Assembly (NCBI GenBank): GCA_964426945.1
Contig: CAYRSS010000055.1
Location: forward strand, 1-27,778
Length of the DNA stretch: 27,778 nt
Reading direction: 5' to 3'
Source: CAYRSS01 sp964426945
Lineage (GTDB): Bacteria > Planctomycetota > Phycisphaerae > UBA1845
The position numbers and the translations under genes are program-made. Position 1 is the first letter of the stretch; each line of letters opens with the position of its first letter. Under the pieces are notes generated by a model. It was not told the origin of the DNA. It ran no database searches and saw only the letters and a list, made by a program, of their open reading frames with translations. Shown piece after piece: positions 16,697 to 24,445 of the stretch.

Positions 16697-17680
16697 ATGA
16701 CTCTACGACGGGGACTGGGGGTTCTCGTGGTGGTCGGCCTGGTGGCCACCGCACAGGCGCAGCCGATCGGACCGGCGCCGATACAGCCCGGCGGCATTCA
16801 CGCGCTGCCGCTGAACGCGAAGTATGACTACTGGGTGACGCCCGGCGGCTTGTCGATGTCGCAGGTGGACATCCCCGCCGACTTCTTCGGCCGCGGCTCC
16901 GATGCCTGGAGCGGCGTCATCGGCCTGGTCGGCGATCCCTTCGGACCGGGGGCGGGGGCGTACAAGCCCGAAGACGCCGACACCACCATGTGGCGCAGCC
17001 GTAACCCGCGCTTCCGCGCCGTCGGGGCGTCAGATACGGTGTCGCTGCGCATTTACGCCCTGAGTCTGCGCAGCGAGTCGCCCATCACGGTCAGCTACAA
17101 CGGCGGGGCGTCTACGGAGCTGTGGGACGTGCACGTCAGCCTCTCCGACCTCGCCGCCCAGCCGACGGGCACGCTGACCGCCACCAAGACGCACGCCAAC
17201 GGCGGCACCTTCGCCAGCTCGTTCAGCGTCATTCCCAAATTCCGGTTCACGCGGGTGGGCGACGGCGCCGAGGAAACCCTCGACACCGGCAACCCCGCTT
17301 ACGGCCTGCCCCCGAGCGGCATGTCGACCAGCGGCGTGCCCTGGGTGGACAACCTCGGCGGCGGTTCGGCCTCCGGCGGGTTCAATCCGGGCTACGACGG
17401 GGCGGGCTGCACCAACCCGACCTGCATCAACCCGGCCCTGCTCTACTACCTGCTCTTCGTACTCAACAACTGCGCCCAGCACGTCGCCGGTCCGTGCACG
17501 ACCTGCCCGCCGGCCGGTGGCGGCGGGCCGATCATCATTCCGTGGGAGGATCACGAGGGGACCACGCCCGTCGTCGACGGCGGCGTGATCATCGACATCG
17601 CGACCCCCGGCGAGGACACGGCGGACGACGCCCCGGTCATCGGCACAAGGCCCGGCCGGCCGGGCCCCGTCGGGCCGTAG
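16697..17680 (+). CDS. Secreted protein with Cys-rich C-terminal region, unknown function
   Basis: The protein is 327 aa with a clear signal peptide, MTLRRGLGVLVVVGLVATAQAQ, cleaved near residue 22. I do not recognise the family. Residues 25-200 look beta-rich (DYWVTPGGLSMSQVDIPADFF, TVSLRIYALSLRSESPITVSYNGG, FRFTRVGDG). A Gly-rich segment follows (GGGSASGGFNPGYDGAG), then two cysteine clusters (GCTNPTCINP and NNCAQHVAGPCTTCPP) that could form disulfides. The acidic tail is PWEDHEGTTPVVDGG..., ending in RPGRPGPVGP. The ATG is supported by GGGAGGG (16686-16692). Expression is predicted to depend on sigma-54. It is followed on the same strand by a secreted TPR protein, which may act with it at the cell surface or in the periplasm. 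Confidence 0.88.
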   Translation: MTLRRGLGVLVVVGLVATAQAQPIGPAPIQPGGIHALPLNAKYDYWVTPGGLSMSQVDIPADFFGRGSDAWSGVIGLVGDPFGPGAGAYKPEDADTTMWRSRNPRFRAVGASDTVSLRIYALSLRSESPITVSYNGGASTELWDVHVSLSDLAAQPTGTLTATKTHANGGTFASSFSVIPKFRFTRVGDGAEETLDTGNPAYGLPPSGMSTSGVPWVDNLGGGSASGGFNPGYDGAGCTNPTCINPALLYYLLFVLNNCAQHVAGPCTTCPPAGGGGPIIIPWEDHEGTTPVVDGGVIIDIATPGEDTADDAPVIGTRPGRPGPVGP

Positions 17681-17695
17681 GGTTCGAAGGGGGGC

Positions 17696-17765
17696 GCGGC
17701 TCGGCCGGAGCCTCGCCCTCCCGGGCGTGCGTGGCCGTGCGGCTCGGCAGGAGCCTCGCCCTCCC
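17696..17765. repeat. Two 27-bp direct repeats between the secreted protein genes
   Basis: Copies at 17696-17722 and 17739-17765 match at 26 of 27 positions and contain GAGCCTCGCCCTCCC. The copies start 43 bases apart. I associate this GC-rich type with planctomycete intergenic repeats (recollection, not tested). The repeats occupy most of the usable space in the 244-base gap. Confidence 0.75.
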
Positions 17766-17924
17766 CGTGGTTCGCGCCGGCCGTGCGGTTCATCGCCGCG
17801 CGGCCGGCGTGCGAGCCGCGCGCCCCGCCGGCCCGGGTTTTCGTGGAGCCCCGCGCGGGGGCGGGCCGATACTGCCGATGGAGCGCAAGGACTGCGCGTC
17901 CAGCTACGGAAAGGCAGGAGGCCT

Positions 17925-19214
17925 ATGCGTACGTCCCCCGCGGGCGCCGCCCCGACCGGCAGGTTTCTACGCCGGTCGCACGGCGTCGTCGTAATCCTGG
18001 CCGCCCTCGCGGCCGCGCACCGCGCACCAGCCCAGTCTGCCGACGTCGCGCGCGTCCGGACGCAGGCGTTCGACATCGACTACGCCGTCAACGTCGAATC
18101 GCATCCGCTGACCGAGGTCGTGCTGTGGTACACGCTCGACCGCGGCCAGACCTGGCACCGCTACGCCGTGGATGAGGATCGCCAGTCGCCCATGGCGTTC
18201 ACCGCGCCGGGCGAGGGGCTGATCGGCTTCTTCGTGCAGGCGAGCAACCAGGCGGGGGAGTCGAGCCTCGCGCCGACTCCTTCGACTCGGCCGCACGCGT
18301 GGGCCTTCGTCGACTACACGCCGCCGATCATCCAGCTTCACGAGGCGCTGCCCGCTCCGGGCCCGGGCGGCGGCCTGCTGCAGGTGCGCTGGACGGCGAT
18401 CGATCGACACTTCCTCGCCCGGCCGATCGAACTCAGCTACCGCACAGCGTCTTCCGAGCAGTGGCTGCCGGCCACCGCCGAGCCGCTGGCGAACACCGGT
18501 CGCTGCGACTGGCGCGTGCCCGACGGACTGACCGGGCGGATCCAGTTGCGGGCGACCGTGCGCGACGAAGGCGGCCACGCCGTCGTCAGCGAGCCCGTTG
18601 CCGCCGAGATCCCGATCGCCACGACCAACCTGCTCACCGCGGCGGACCGGAGCGTCGACCACGCGCCGCCGACCAGCGCCACGCCGGCCGCGCCCGTCTC
18701 GACCGATGCCCGCCAGCGCGCCCTGCGGCTCTTCAAGGAAGCGCTCATCCATCGCGACGGTGGTGACAGCCGAGAAAGCATCGTACGCCTGCGCCAGGCT
18801 GCCGCGCTTGATCCCGAGTTGACGGATGCGTTCGTCGAGCTGGGTCGCCAGTACTACCTGCTAGGTCGTATCGACGAGGCGGGTGGGGCGTACGAAGTGG
18901 CGCTGCGCCAACAGCCGCGGCTGCGCTCCGCGCTGCGCGGCGCGGCGATGGTCGACCGCAAAAGCAACAACTACGCCGCCGCAGAGGAGAAGCTGCGCAC
19001 GATTCTCCGCGACAACCCCAACGATGCCGAGGTGTGGCTCAACCTGGGGGACGTCGCCGTGTTCGGCGGCAACGAGAAGCTCGCCCGCGAGTGCTACCAG
19101 CGGGCGGCGACGGTCGATCCGGCGGCGGTAGAGGTGATCGAAACGGCCAGAAAATGGCTCGACCTGATCGAAACGGCCCGCGGCGGGTCGGCGGCTGCGG
19201 CGGGCGGCCCGTGA
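17925..19214 (+). CDS. Secreted protein with beta-sandwich-like domains and C-terminal TPR repeats
   Basis: The product is 429 aa with a signal peptide (basic MRTSPAGAAPTGRFLRR, then GVVVILAALAAAHRAPAQS, cleaved near residue 37). Residues 40-245 look like two immunoglobulin- or fibronectin-like beta domains (VVLWYTLDRGQTWHRYAVDE and LLQVRWTAIDRHFLARPIEL). The C-terminal 160 residues are TPR helices (ALRLFKEALIHRDGGDSRES, AFVELGRQYYLLGRIDEA, VWLNLGDVAVFGGNEKLARE), ending in an Ala/Gly tail. The TPR part implies a protein-binding scaffold on the outside of the cytoplasmic membrane. ATG 17925 is supported by GCAGGAGG just upstream. Longer in-frame starts run through the repeat region and are rejected. 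It may be co-transcribed with the preceding secreted gene. Confidence 0.88.
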   Translation: MRTSPAGAAPTGRFLRRSHGVVVILAALAAAHRAPAQSADVARVRTQAFDIDYAVNVESHPLTEVVLWYTLDRGQTWHRYAVDEDRQSPMAFTAPGEGLIGFFVQASNQAGESSLAPTPSTRPHAWAFVDYTPPIIQLHEALPAPGPGGGLLQVRWTAIDRHFLARPIELSYRTASSEQWLPATAEPLANTGRCDWRVPDGLTGRIQLRATVRDEGGHAVVSEPVAAEIPIATTNLLTAADRSVDHAPPTSATPAAPVSTDARQRALRLFKEALIHRDGGDSRESIVRLRQAAALDPELTDAFVELGRQYYLLGRIDEAGGAYEVALRQQPRLRSALRGAAMVDRKSNNYAAAEEKLRTILRDNPNDAEVWLNLGDVAVFGGNEKLARECYQRAATVDPAAVEVIETARKWLDLIETARGGSAAAAGGP

Positions 19215-19252
19215 CGGCGGCGAAGCGGCTGGGCGCGTGTGAGGCCCGCCGG

Positions 19253-19258
19253 TAGAGT
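19253..19258 (+). promoter_or_regulatory. Possible -10 of holA
   Basis: TAGAGT lies 26 bases before the holA ATG. An AGGAG at 19267-19271 lies between them, 13 bases from the ATG, which is rather far. No good -35 is seen. Confidence 0.3.
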
Positions 19259-19284
19259 CCTCCGCCAGGAGCCCCGGACCAGCC

Positions 19285-20271
19285 ATGAGCGCCGCCGTCG
19301 CCATCAAGCCCGTGTACGCCGTCGTCGGCAACGACCGGTTCCTTCGGTCGGAGGCGCTCGCGCGGCTGCTGGGAACGCTCGAGCCCGAAACGGACGGTAT
19401 GGGCCCGACGACCTTCGACGGCGAGCGGGCGGAACTGGCCGACGTGCTCGACGAGGCGCGGACGATGTCGCTGCTGGGTGGGCGGCGGCTGGTCGTGGTC
19501 GACGAGGCGGACGACTTCGTGTCGAAATACCGCGATCGGCTGGAGGCGTACGTCGCCTCGCCGGCGGACGCGGGGGTGATCCTCCTGGTCTGCTCGTCGA
19601 TGCCGAAGACGACGCGCCTGTACAAAGCGATCGCGGCCAGCGGCGAGATCGTCACCTGCGAGGCGCCCAAGCGCAACGAGGTCGCCGGCTGGATAACGGC
19701 CCGAGCGAAGGCAGTCTACGGCAAGACGATCGAGCCGGCGGGCGTCGCGCGGCTGCGCGACCACATCGGCGACGTGTTGGGGTCGCTCGATGCCGAGTTG
19801 GGCAAGCTCGCGGCGTATGCCGGCACGCGATCGGTGATCACCGCGGCCGACGTCGACGCGCTCGTGGGGCAGCACCGCGAGGAAACGGTATTCGCCGTGG
19901 TGGATGCGATGGCGGTGGGCGACGCGCGAACGGCGCTGGGGTTGTGGGAACAGGTGCTGGCGACCGATCGCGCCGCCCCCGGGCGGGCGATCGCGGGTCT
20001 GGCGTTCGGTGTGCGCAAGATGCTCAGCGCGCGGCGCGAGCTCGACGGCGGCGCGCCGCTGGGCAACATCGCCCGGATGCTCTTCACGAGTCCGGACGTG
20101 GCCCGTGAACGGATGGAGCGCGTCAGCGTCCGCACGCTGGAAGACCAGCTTTCTGACCTGTGCGAGGCCGACCTCGCCATCAAGACCGGTGCGGCGACGC
20201 TGGAGGGAACGATCGAAGAGTTCATCGTGACCCACGCGGCCCGCGCGTGGCACGCCCGCCGACCGCTCTAG
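19285..20271 (+). CDS. holA: DNA polymerase III subunit delta (clamp loader)
   Basis: HolA is the wrench of the sliding-clamp loader that opens the DnaN ring. The product is 328 aa, in the family range. The N-terminal AAA+-like fold has KPVYAVVGNDRFLRSEALARLL, SLLGGRRLVVVDEADDFVSKY and VILLVCSSMPKTTRLYKAI, then EAPKRNEVAGWITARAK, a typical HolA stretch. The middle has LDAELGKLAAYAG and VDALVGQHREETVFAVVDAMAVGD, and the C-terminal collar domain ends in EDQLSDLCEADLAIKTGA. As in other delta subunits the Walker A is degenerate, so ATP binding is not expected. The start at 19285 is 70 bases after the TPR gene stop. It may be read from its own -10 or by read-through. The sequence evidence is good and I see no alternative family. 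Confidence 0.92.
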   Translation: MSAAVAIKPVYAVVGNDRFLRSEALARLLGTLEPETDGMGPTTFDGERAELADVLDEARTMSLLGGRRLVVVDEADDFVSKYRDRLEAYVASPADAGVILLVCSSMPKTTRLYKAIAASGEIVTCEAPKRNEVAGWITARAKAVYGKTIEPAGVARLRDHIGDVLGSLDAELGKLAAYAGTRSVITAADVDALVGQHREETVFAVVDAMAVGDARTALGLWEQVLATDRAAPGRAIAGLAFGVRKMLSARRELDGGAPLGNIARMLFTSPDVARERMERVSVRTLEDQLSDLCEADLAIKTGAATLEGTIEEFIVTHAARAWHARRPL

Positions 20272-20295
20272 GTCCGCGGGGCGCGATCCGGCGAC

Positions 20296-20342
20296 GGCCA
20301 GGGATGGCCGTTCGACGACGAACAACCCGGCGCCTCGGCGCC
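20296..20342. other. Block of three adjacent hairpins between holA and the lipoprotein gene
   Basis: Three short perfect stem-loops lie in a row: GGCCA-GGGA-TGGCC (20296-20309), GTTCG-ACGA-CGAAC (20310-20323) and GGCGCC-TC-GGCGCC (20329-20342). They fill half of the 88-base gap. There is no T-tract, so they could be an mRNA processing or stabilising element, or a weak terminator. Confidence 0.5.
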
Positions 20343-20359
20343 CAGGGAGCGAGACAGGG

Positions 20360-21658
20360 ATGTCATCCGCAACGATCCTCACGCGGCGTGCGCTCGCGCT
20401 GTGCAGCCTTTCGCTCTGCGGCGGTTGCCTCGGGCTCACCGGCTCGACCGACGTGGCCCCTCAGCACAACGCCACGTCCACGCCTCCGTCGCCCGCCGCT
20501 GCGACTCAGACTCCGCCCGCCGTGGATCCCGCCGCCGAGCGCGAGGCCCAGAACCTGGCGCTGGTGCGAGAGTTTCTCGAACGCACGCGGGAGTTGCCTC
20601 CCCCGGCAGACAGCCGCACCGAGCCGGCGGGGCACGCGACGTCCGGACTTGATCCGCTGACCGGCCGAGGCCCCGACACCGGCGCGCGGATCGTCGAGCC
20701 ACCTGCCCGGCCGGTCCCGACGGCCGCGCCCGCAGTGGCCGTCAGTGCGCCCGAACCGCGCTCGCTGGCCAACGCCCAACTTGATCTCGCGCCGCCGACG
20801 CGGATGCCCGCGGTGCCGGTGGTGCAGACCGTGTCGATCCGCGCGGCCCTGCCGACCAGCACCGCGCACACGCCCGCGGCCGGGGCCGCGGCGGGCAACC
20901 CGCCCGGCCGCGTCACCAACGCGCCGATGGAGCTCGATCGCTCGTTTCAGCTTCAGTCGATCGACGCCCTGCTCGCGGATTGGCGCCGCGCTGCACAGGA
21001 CACCAGCGACGCCGATGCGCAGTGGCGACTGACGATGTTCCTGCTGGCCCTCGGGCGCGATTCGGAGGCGGCCGAACTGTCGCCGAATCTCTCGCCCCCT
21101 GCGCGGCAGGTGCTGGCCACCTTTGTTCCCGCGGCGGCGGCGGCTCGCGCCGTCGTGCGCAACCCGATGCTGGTCGATGACAATCAGCTGGCGCCGGCGG
21201 AAATGTATGCGCGCAGCCTTGCCGACCTGGCCGATCCGTTCGTCGCCCGCATCGCGCTGTGTCGCCGCGTGGTGACGTTCGGCGTGTACGATGAGCAGGC
21301 GCCGACGGACTTCGTCGCCGGCCGACCGATGCCCACGATTGTCTACAGCGAGATCCGCAACTTCTCCTCGCAGAAGGGAGAGGAGGGCTACCGGACGGTG
21401 CTAGGCACGCGGCTCGAGGTGTTGACGCACGACGGCCGCAGCGTGTGGGAACAGAGCGAACCGCAGATCGAAGACGTCAGCCGCACACGGCGCACCGACT
21501 TCTTCCTCGCCCAGCGAATCACCCTGCCCGCGACGCTCCCCGCGGGCGAGTACATCCTCAAGGTCTACATCGAGGACAAGCTCTCCTCGCGGGCGAACGA
21601 GTCGGTCCGCCCCTTCACCATCCACGAGCAGGCCGCGGTGGCGGCGAGCCGGCTGTAG
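20360..21658 (+). CDS. Probable lipoprotein with Pro/Ala-rich linker and conserved C-terminal domain, unknown function
   Basis: The product is 432 aa. The N-terminus, MSSATILTRRALALCSLSLCGGC, looks like a lipoprotein signal with modified Cys near residue 23, although the -3 residue is atypical. A disordered Pro/Ala/Thr-rich region (about 30-190) follows. A folded C-terminal half contains IDALLADWRRAAQDTSDADAQW, a helical part (LFLLALGRDSEAAELSP), TFGVYDEQAPTDFVAGRPMP, ILVYSEIRNF-like strands and TLPAGEYILKVYIEDKLSSRANE, suggesting a terminal beta-sandwich. I recall similar C-terminal domains in planctomycete hypothetical proteins but know no function. GGGAG lies 10 bases before ATG 20360. The gene is followed by a REP-like inverted repeat. 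Confidence 0.85.
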   Translation: MSSATILTRRALALCSLSLCGGCLGLTGSTDVAPQHNATSTPPSPAAATQTPPAVDPAAEREAQNLALVREFLERTRELPPPADSRTEPAGHATSGLDPLTGRGPDTGARIVEPPARPVPTAAPAVAVSAPEPRSLANAQLDLAPPTRMPAVPVVQTVSIRAALPTSTAHTPAAGAAAGNPPGRVTNAPMELDRSFQLQSIDALLADWRRAAQDTSDADAQWRLTMFLLALGRDSEAAELSPNLSPPARQVLATFVPAAAAARAVVRNPMLVDDNQLAPAEMYARSLADLADPFVARIALCRRVVTFGVYDEQAPTDFVAGRPMPTIVYSEIRNFSSQKGEEGYRTVLGTRLEVLTHDGRSVWEQSEPQIEDVSRTRRTDFFLAQRITLPATLPAGEYILKVYIEDKLSSRANESVRPFTIHEQAAVAASRL

Positions 21659-21660
21659 GA

Positions 21661-21754
21661 GTCCGTTGAAAAAGGGGTCAGGCACCGCCTAGGCCGCCCT
21701 TCACGGACAGGGGAAGCGGATTGACGGCCGAGCCAGACCCCTTCTTGAACGGCC
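21661..21754. repeat. REP-like imperfect inverted repeat (RAYT-type)
   Basis: Arms at 21661-21685 and 21730-21754 pair at 20 of 25 positions, each carrying AAGGGGTC (left AAAAAGGGGTCAGGCACC, right as reverse complement). The spacer is 44 bases. Such GGGGTCAGGCACC palindromes are, to my knowledge, linked to REP-associated tyrosine transposases. A RAYT remnant lies 5.5 kb away. It starts right after the lipoprotein stop and lies downstream of the tRNA-Ser 3' end. Confidence 0.7.
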
Positions 21755-21803
21755 AGGTAGCGGCGTGCGCGAGTCGCTTGCCGGTATGTGGTCAGCCGGG
21801 AAT

Positions 21804-21890
21804 CGGAGGAGGAGGGATTCGAACCCCCGGTACAGTTACCTGCACAACGGTTTTCAAAACCGTCCCCTTCAGCCGCTCGGGCACTCCTCC
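21804..21890 (-). tRNA. tRNA-Ser, anticodon TGA
   Basis: The minus-strand sequence begins GGAGGAGTGCCCGAGCGGCT and pairs with CTCCTCC at the 3' end (7-bp acceptor), with discriminator G at 21804. The anticodon arm is ACGGT-TTTGAAA-ACCGT with TGA at 21854-21856, reading UCN codons, chiefly UCA. A long class II variable arm and the T-arm GGGGG-TTCGAAT-CCCTC complete the fold. The terminal CCA is not encoded and must be added enzymatically. Confidence 0.97.
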
Positions 21891-22043
21891 GGAACAACTT
21901 GTGTCGGCCGCCGGGTGGGGGCGGTGCGACGGTCCGTCTGCGGCCTCAATCGGTCGCGGCGGGCCGGATCGAGTCTATTTCCCGTTGGCGGGGCGGGCAA
22001 GCGGAGAGCAGGCCGCCCCGGGACGCACCGGAGCCCCGCGCGG

Positions 22044-22075
22044 TATCATCCGCCGCGGCCGCACGGCCGAGGAGG
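22044..22075 (+). promoter_or_regulatory. -10 and Shine-Dalgarno of the amidase gene
   Basis: TATCAT (22044-22049) is a good -10 without a clear -35. AGGAGG (22070-22075) lies 7 bases before ATG 22083 and fixes the start. This gene thus has a conventional leader, unlike addA or prmC. Confidence 0.55.
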
Positions 22076-22082
22076 CTCGCCC

Positions 22083-22733
22083 ATGATGCGTACCGCGCTT
22101 CGGATGGTCGTCGTCGTGGCCGGGCTCTTGGCCGCGGTCGGGTGCGCGCCGCGAAAGCCGCCCACTGTCGCCATCATCCCGCGTAGCGCCTGGGCCGACG
22201 CCGAACCGCTCACGGATCGCCTCGTGTCCCACAAGCCCAGCCGGCTGACGATCCACCACGCCGGCGTCAGCGACGACGGCAGCGTGGCGGGCGACGAGAA
22301 GATGCGGCGCCTGCTTCGCTTCAGCCTGCGTGACAAGCCGTGGGGCGACGTGCCCTATCACTTCATCATCACGCGACAGGGTGAAGTCTTCGCAGGCCGC
22401 GCCATCGCCTGGGCGCCCGACACGAACACCGGCTACGACGTCGCCGGCCACATCGGCATCTGCGTCAACGGCGACCTCACCACGCAGCCGCTGCTGGAGG
22501 TGCAGTATCGGCAACTCGTGGCGCTGCTGGTGCGGCTGACGGCGGAGCTGGAGATCCCCGACGACGCCATCGCCGGTCATCTGGACTACTCGCCCGGCAA
22601 GACGTCGTGCCCCGGCGTGCTCGATCAGTATCTGAAGGATGGGACGCTGCTGCGTGATGTGGCCGCCGCCCGCGCGGGCAAACTGTTTGCTTTCGAGCCG
22701 AAGACTGCCGCGAATCCCGGCGCAGATAGCTGA
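22083..22733 (+). CDS. Lipoprotein N-acetylmuramoyl-L-alanine amidase (Amidase_2 / PGRP fold)
   Basis: The product is 216 aa. A lipoprotein signal peptide, MMRTALRMVVVVAGLLAAVGC, with lipobox AVGC places it on an outer or inner membrane leaflet facing the periplasm. The catalytic domain is of the T7-lysozyme/PGRP zinc amidase type: IHHAG with zinc ligand His58, PYHFIITRQGEVFAGR, HIGICVNGD, and GHLDYSPGKTSCPG with the other likely ligands His166 and Cys176. It should cut the lactyl-L-alanine bond of peptidoglycan. Together with murA it implies a peptidoglycan-containing envelope. A longer frame upstream would run through the tRNA-Ser gene and is rejected. It is convergent with the FHA-SpoIIE gene, with 37 bases between the stops. 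A role in turnover or recycling is more likely than lysis. Confidence 0.93.
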   Translation: MMRTALRMVVVVAGLLAAVGCAPRKPPTVAIIPRSAWADAEPLTDRLVSHKPSRLTIHHAGVSDDGSVAGDEKMRRLLRFSLRDKPWGDVPYHFIITRQGEVFAGRAIAWAPDTNTGYDVAGHIGICVNGDLTTQPLLEVQYRQLVALLVRLTAELEIPDDAIAGHLDYSPGKTSCPGVLDQYLKDGTLLRDVAAARAGKLFAFEPKTAANPGADS

Positions 22734-22770
22734 CGCCGGCCCGCCGCGCCGGGGCCTCCGCGAACTTCGA

Positions 22771-24384
22771 CTAACCCCGCGCCACGACCACGACGCTGGC
22801 GTCGTCCTCCGGCTCGCCGCTGGGCAGGTGGGCGGTGAGCGCGCGTTGGATGTGGTTCAGGATGTTCTCGCCGCCGGCGAACGCATCCTGATCGAGCAGG
22901 GCGTCGTGGATGCGCTGCGTGCCGAGCGGTTCGCCGCCGACGTTGGCCGCTTCGGCCAGGCCGTCGCTGAAGCACACCAGCCGGAACCGATCGGGCAGAT
23001 CGACATAGCTCGTTTCGTAGATGTAGGCGCGGTCCACGCCGAGCACCAGCGAGGGCTGGTCGAGCGTCATGAGCCGACCCGGTGCGACCATCAGCACCGG
23101 CGGAATGCCCCCGGCGTTGACGTAGGCCAGCTTGCCCGCCGCGAGGTCGATGCCCACGAAGGTGCAGGGAATGGTCTGACGGATCGGCGAGGCCGCAGCC
23201 AGTTCGCCCAGGGCGTGAAAGAGCGGCGCGGGGTCGTTCAGGCTGTCGGGCGACACGGCGAGGGCAGCGCGGACGCTGCTGCGTATCGCCGCGGCTTGGA
23301 CGACGCCGGTCACGCCGTGTCCGCCGCCGTCCACGAAGATGACCGCGGTGCGCTGCTCGTCGAGGTGGATCACGTCATAAAGATCGCCGCTGCGGCCGCG
23401 ACCGGGGATGTGCTTTGCCTGCACTGAGAACGCCTCGCCGGGGCCAACGGGCAGTTGCAGGTCGTGCATCAGCCGGCGCATGCCGCTCATCCACGCGGCG
23501 CCTTCGCGGGCGTGGCCCTCGGCCAGCCGGCGCGTGGCATCGGCCATCAGCGAACCGATCATCGCCCCCGCGGCGGAGAGTTGGGGCACCGCCGACGAGG
23601 CGAAGGGCTTCTTCGTGCTGGGGCGATCGAGATAAACGAGCCCGACGATCTCGCCGCGCTGGGTCAGCGGCGCGACGATCCCCGCCGCGGCGTAGCCCGA
23701 CTTGGGATCGAGTCCGGCGGCGCTCATCGGATAGCGCCCGGCCACCGACTGGAGGATCGACGCGAAGACGAAAGTCTGGCTCACCGGCATGTGCGGCGCG
23801 CCGGGAATCTTCTTGAGGCCGCGCTGCGCAATGGGGATCAGGTCGCGCTTGCCGGGGCCGCGCAGGGCGATTAACCCGCGCTCCGCGCCCAGGTCGAGCA
23901 TCACCTGAGACAGGGCGGTGTCGGCGAGGTCTTCGGCGCGGGCGGTGAGGCGCTGCAGCCCCGGCACGCGGGCAAGTTCCTCCACCTGCATCCCGGTCAG
24001 CGAGAGCGGCGCCTTGATCTTGACCCATTCACAGTCGGCGGGTTCGGTCTTGTCGGGGGTGAGGAAGTCGAGCTCGATTTTCTCGCGCGGGCCGGCGTCG
24101 CCCAGGAACTCGACTACGCGATCGCCGAAACGGATCACGTCACCCGCGCGGACGAAGGTCTCGGCGATGGTCTGGCCGTCAACGAAGGTCTTGTTGCGGC
24201 TGCCCAGGTCGCGGAGTTGCCAGCGGCCGTCGGCCGCCTTCTCGAGGCGGGCGTGCTCGCGCGAGATCATGTCGCTGTCGAGGATGAGCTGACACGTCGC
24301 CGCCCGGCCGACAACGACCGGATCGTCGCCGAGCTCGTACATGCGGACCTGCCCGGCCTCGTCGAGATAGCGAAGAATCGGCAT
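22771..24384 (-). CDS. FHA-GAF-SpoIIE protein phosphatase
   Basis: This 537-aa cytoplasmic signalling protein has an N-terminal FHA domain (about 23-95: VVVGRAATCQLILDSD, MISREHARLE, LGSRNKTFVDG) that binds phosphothreonine peptides. A GAF-like sensor follows (about 155-315: VMLDLGAERGLIALRG, GIVAPLTQRGEIVGLVYLDR). The C-terminal PP2C/SpoIIE Ser/Thr phosphatase has RSGDLYDVI, FVDGGGHGVTG, YVNAGGIPPVLM, FSDGLAEAAN and EDDASVVVV, whose acidic residues bind metal ions. The usual ADVSGHG is VDGGGHG here, but the key Asp is kept. FHA plus phosphatase makes it a natural antagonist of Hanks kinases such as that at 12625, or part of a partner-switching pathway; no anti-sigma factor is adjacent. ATG 24384 (MPILRYLDE) is chosen because upstream codons encode repeats and the promoter. 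Confidence 0.92.
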   Translation of the reverse strand: MPILRYLDEAGQVRMYELGDDPVVVGRAATCQLILDSDMISREHARLEKAADGRWQLRDLGSRNKTFVDGQTIAETFVRAGDVIRFGDRVVEFLGDAGPREKIELDFLTPDKTEPADCEWVKIKAPLSLTGMQVEELARVPGLQRLTARAEDLADTALSQVMLDLGAERGLIALRGPGKRDLIPIAQRGLKKIPGAPHMPVSQTFVFASILQSVAGRYPMSAAGLDPKSGYAAAGIVAPLTQRGEIVGLVYLDRPSTKKPFASSAVPQLSAAGAMIGSLMADATRRLAEGHAREGAAWMSGMRRLMHDLQLPVGPGEAFSVQAKHIPGRGRSGDLYDVIHLDEQRTAVIFVDGGGHGVTGVVQAAAIRSSVRAALAVSPDSLNDPAPLFHALGELAAASPIRQTIPCTFVGIDLAAGKLAYVNAGGIPPVLMVAPGRLMTLDQPSLVLGVDRAYIYETSYVDLPDRFRLVCFSDGLAEAANVGGEPLGTQRIHDALLDQDAFAGGENILNHIQRALTAHLPSGEPEDDASVVVVARG

Positions 24385-24391
24385 GGCGGGA

Positions 24392-24419
24392 AATATAGCC
24401 CCGGCCGTAACCTCGGCAA
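24392..24419 (-). promoter_or_regulatory. Promoter of the FHA-SpoIIE gene, predicted leaderless start
   Basis: TATATT (24392-24397) ends 7 bases before the ATG at 24384, and TTGCCG (24414-24419) lies 16 bases upstream as a fair -35. There is no SD. This is the most complete of the four leaderless-type promoters. Confidence 0.6.
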
Positions 24420-24445
24420 AGGGTGGCGTAACACCCGGGCATTCG

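Noticed and set aside
21765..22082. Upstream extension of the amidase frame
   Set aside because: It passes through the tRNA-Ser gene and would bury the lipobox. The AGGAGG before 22083 sets the start.
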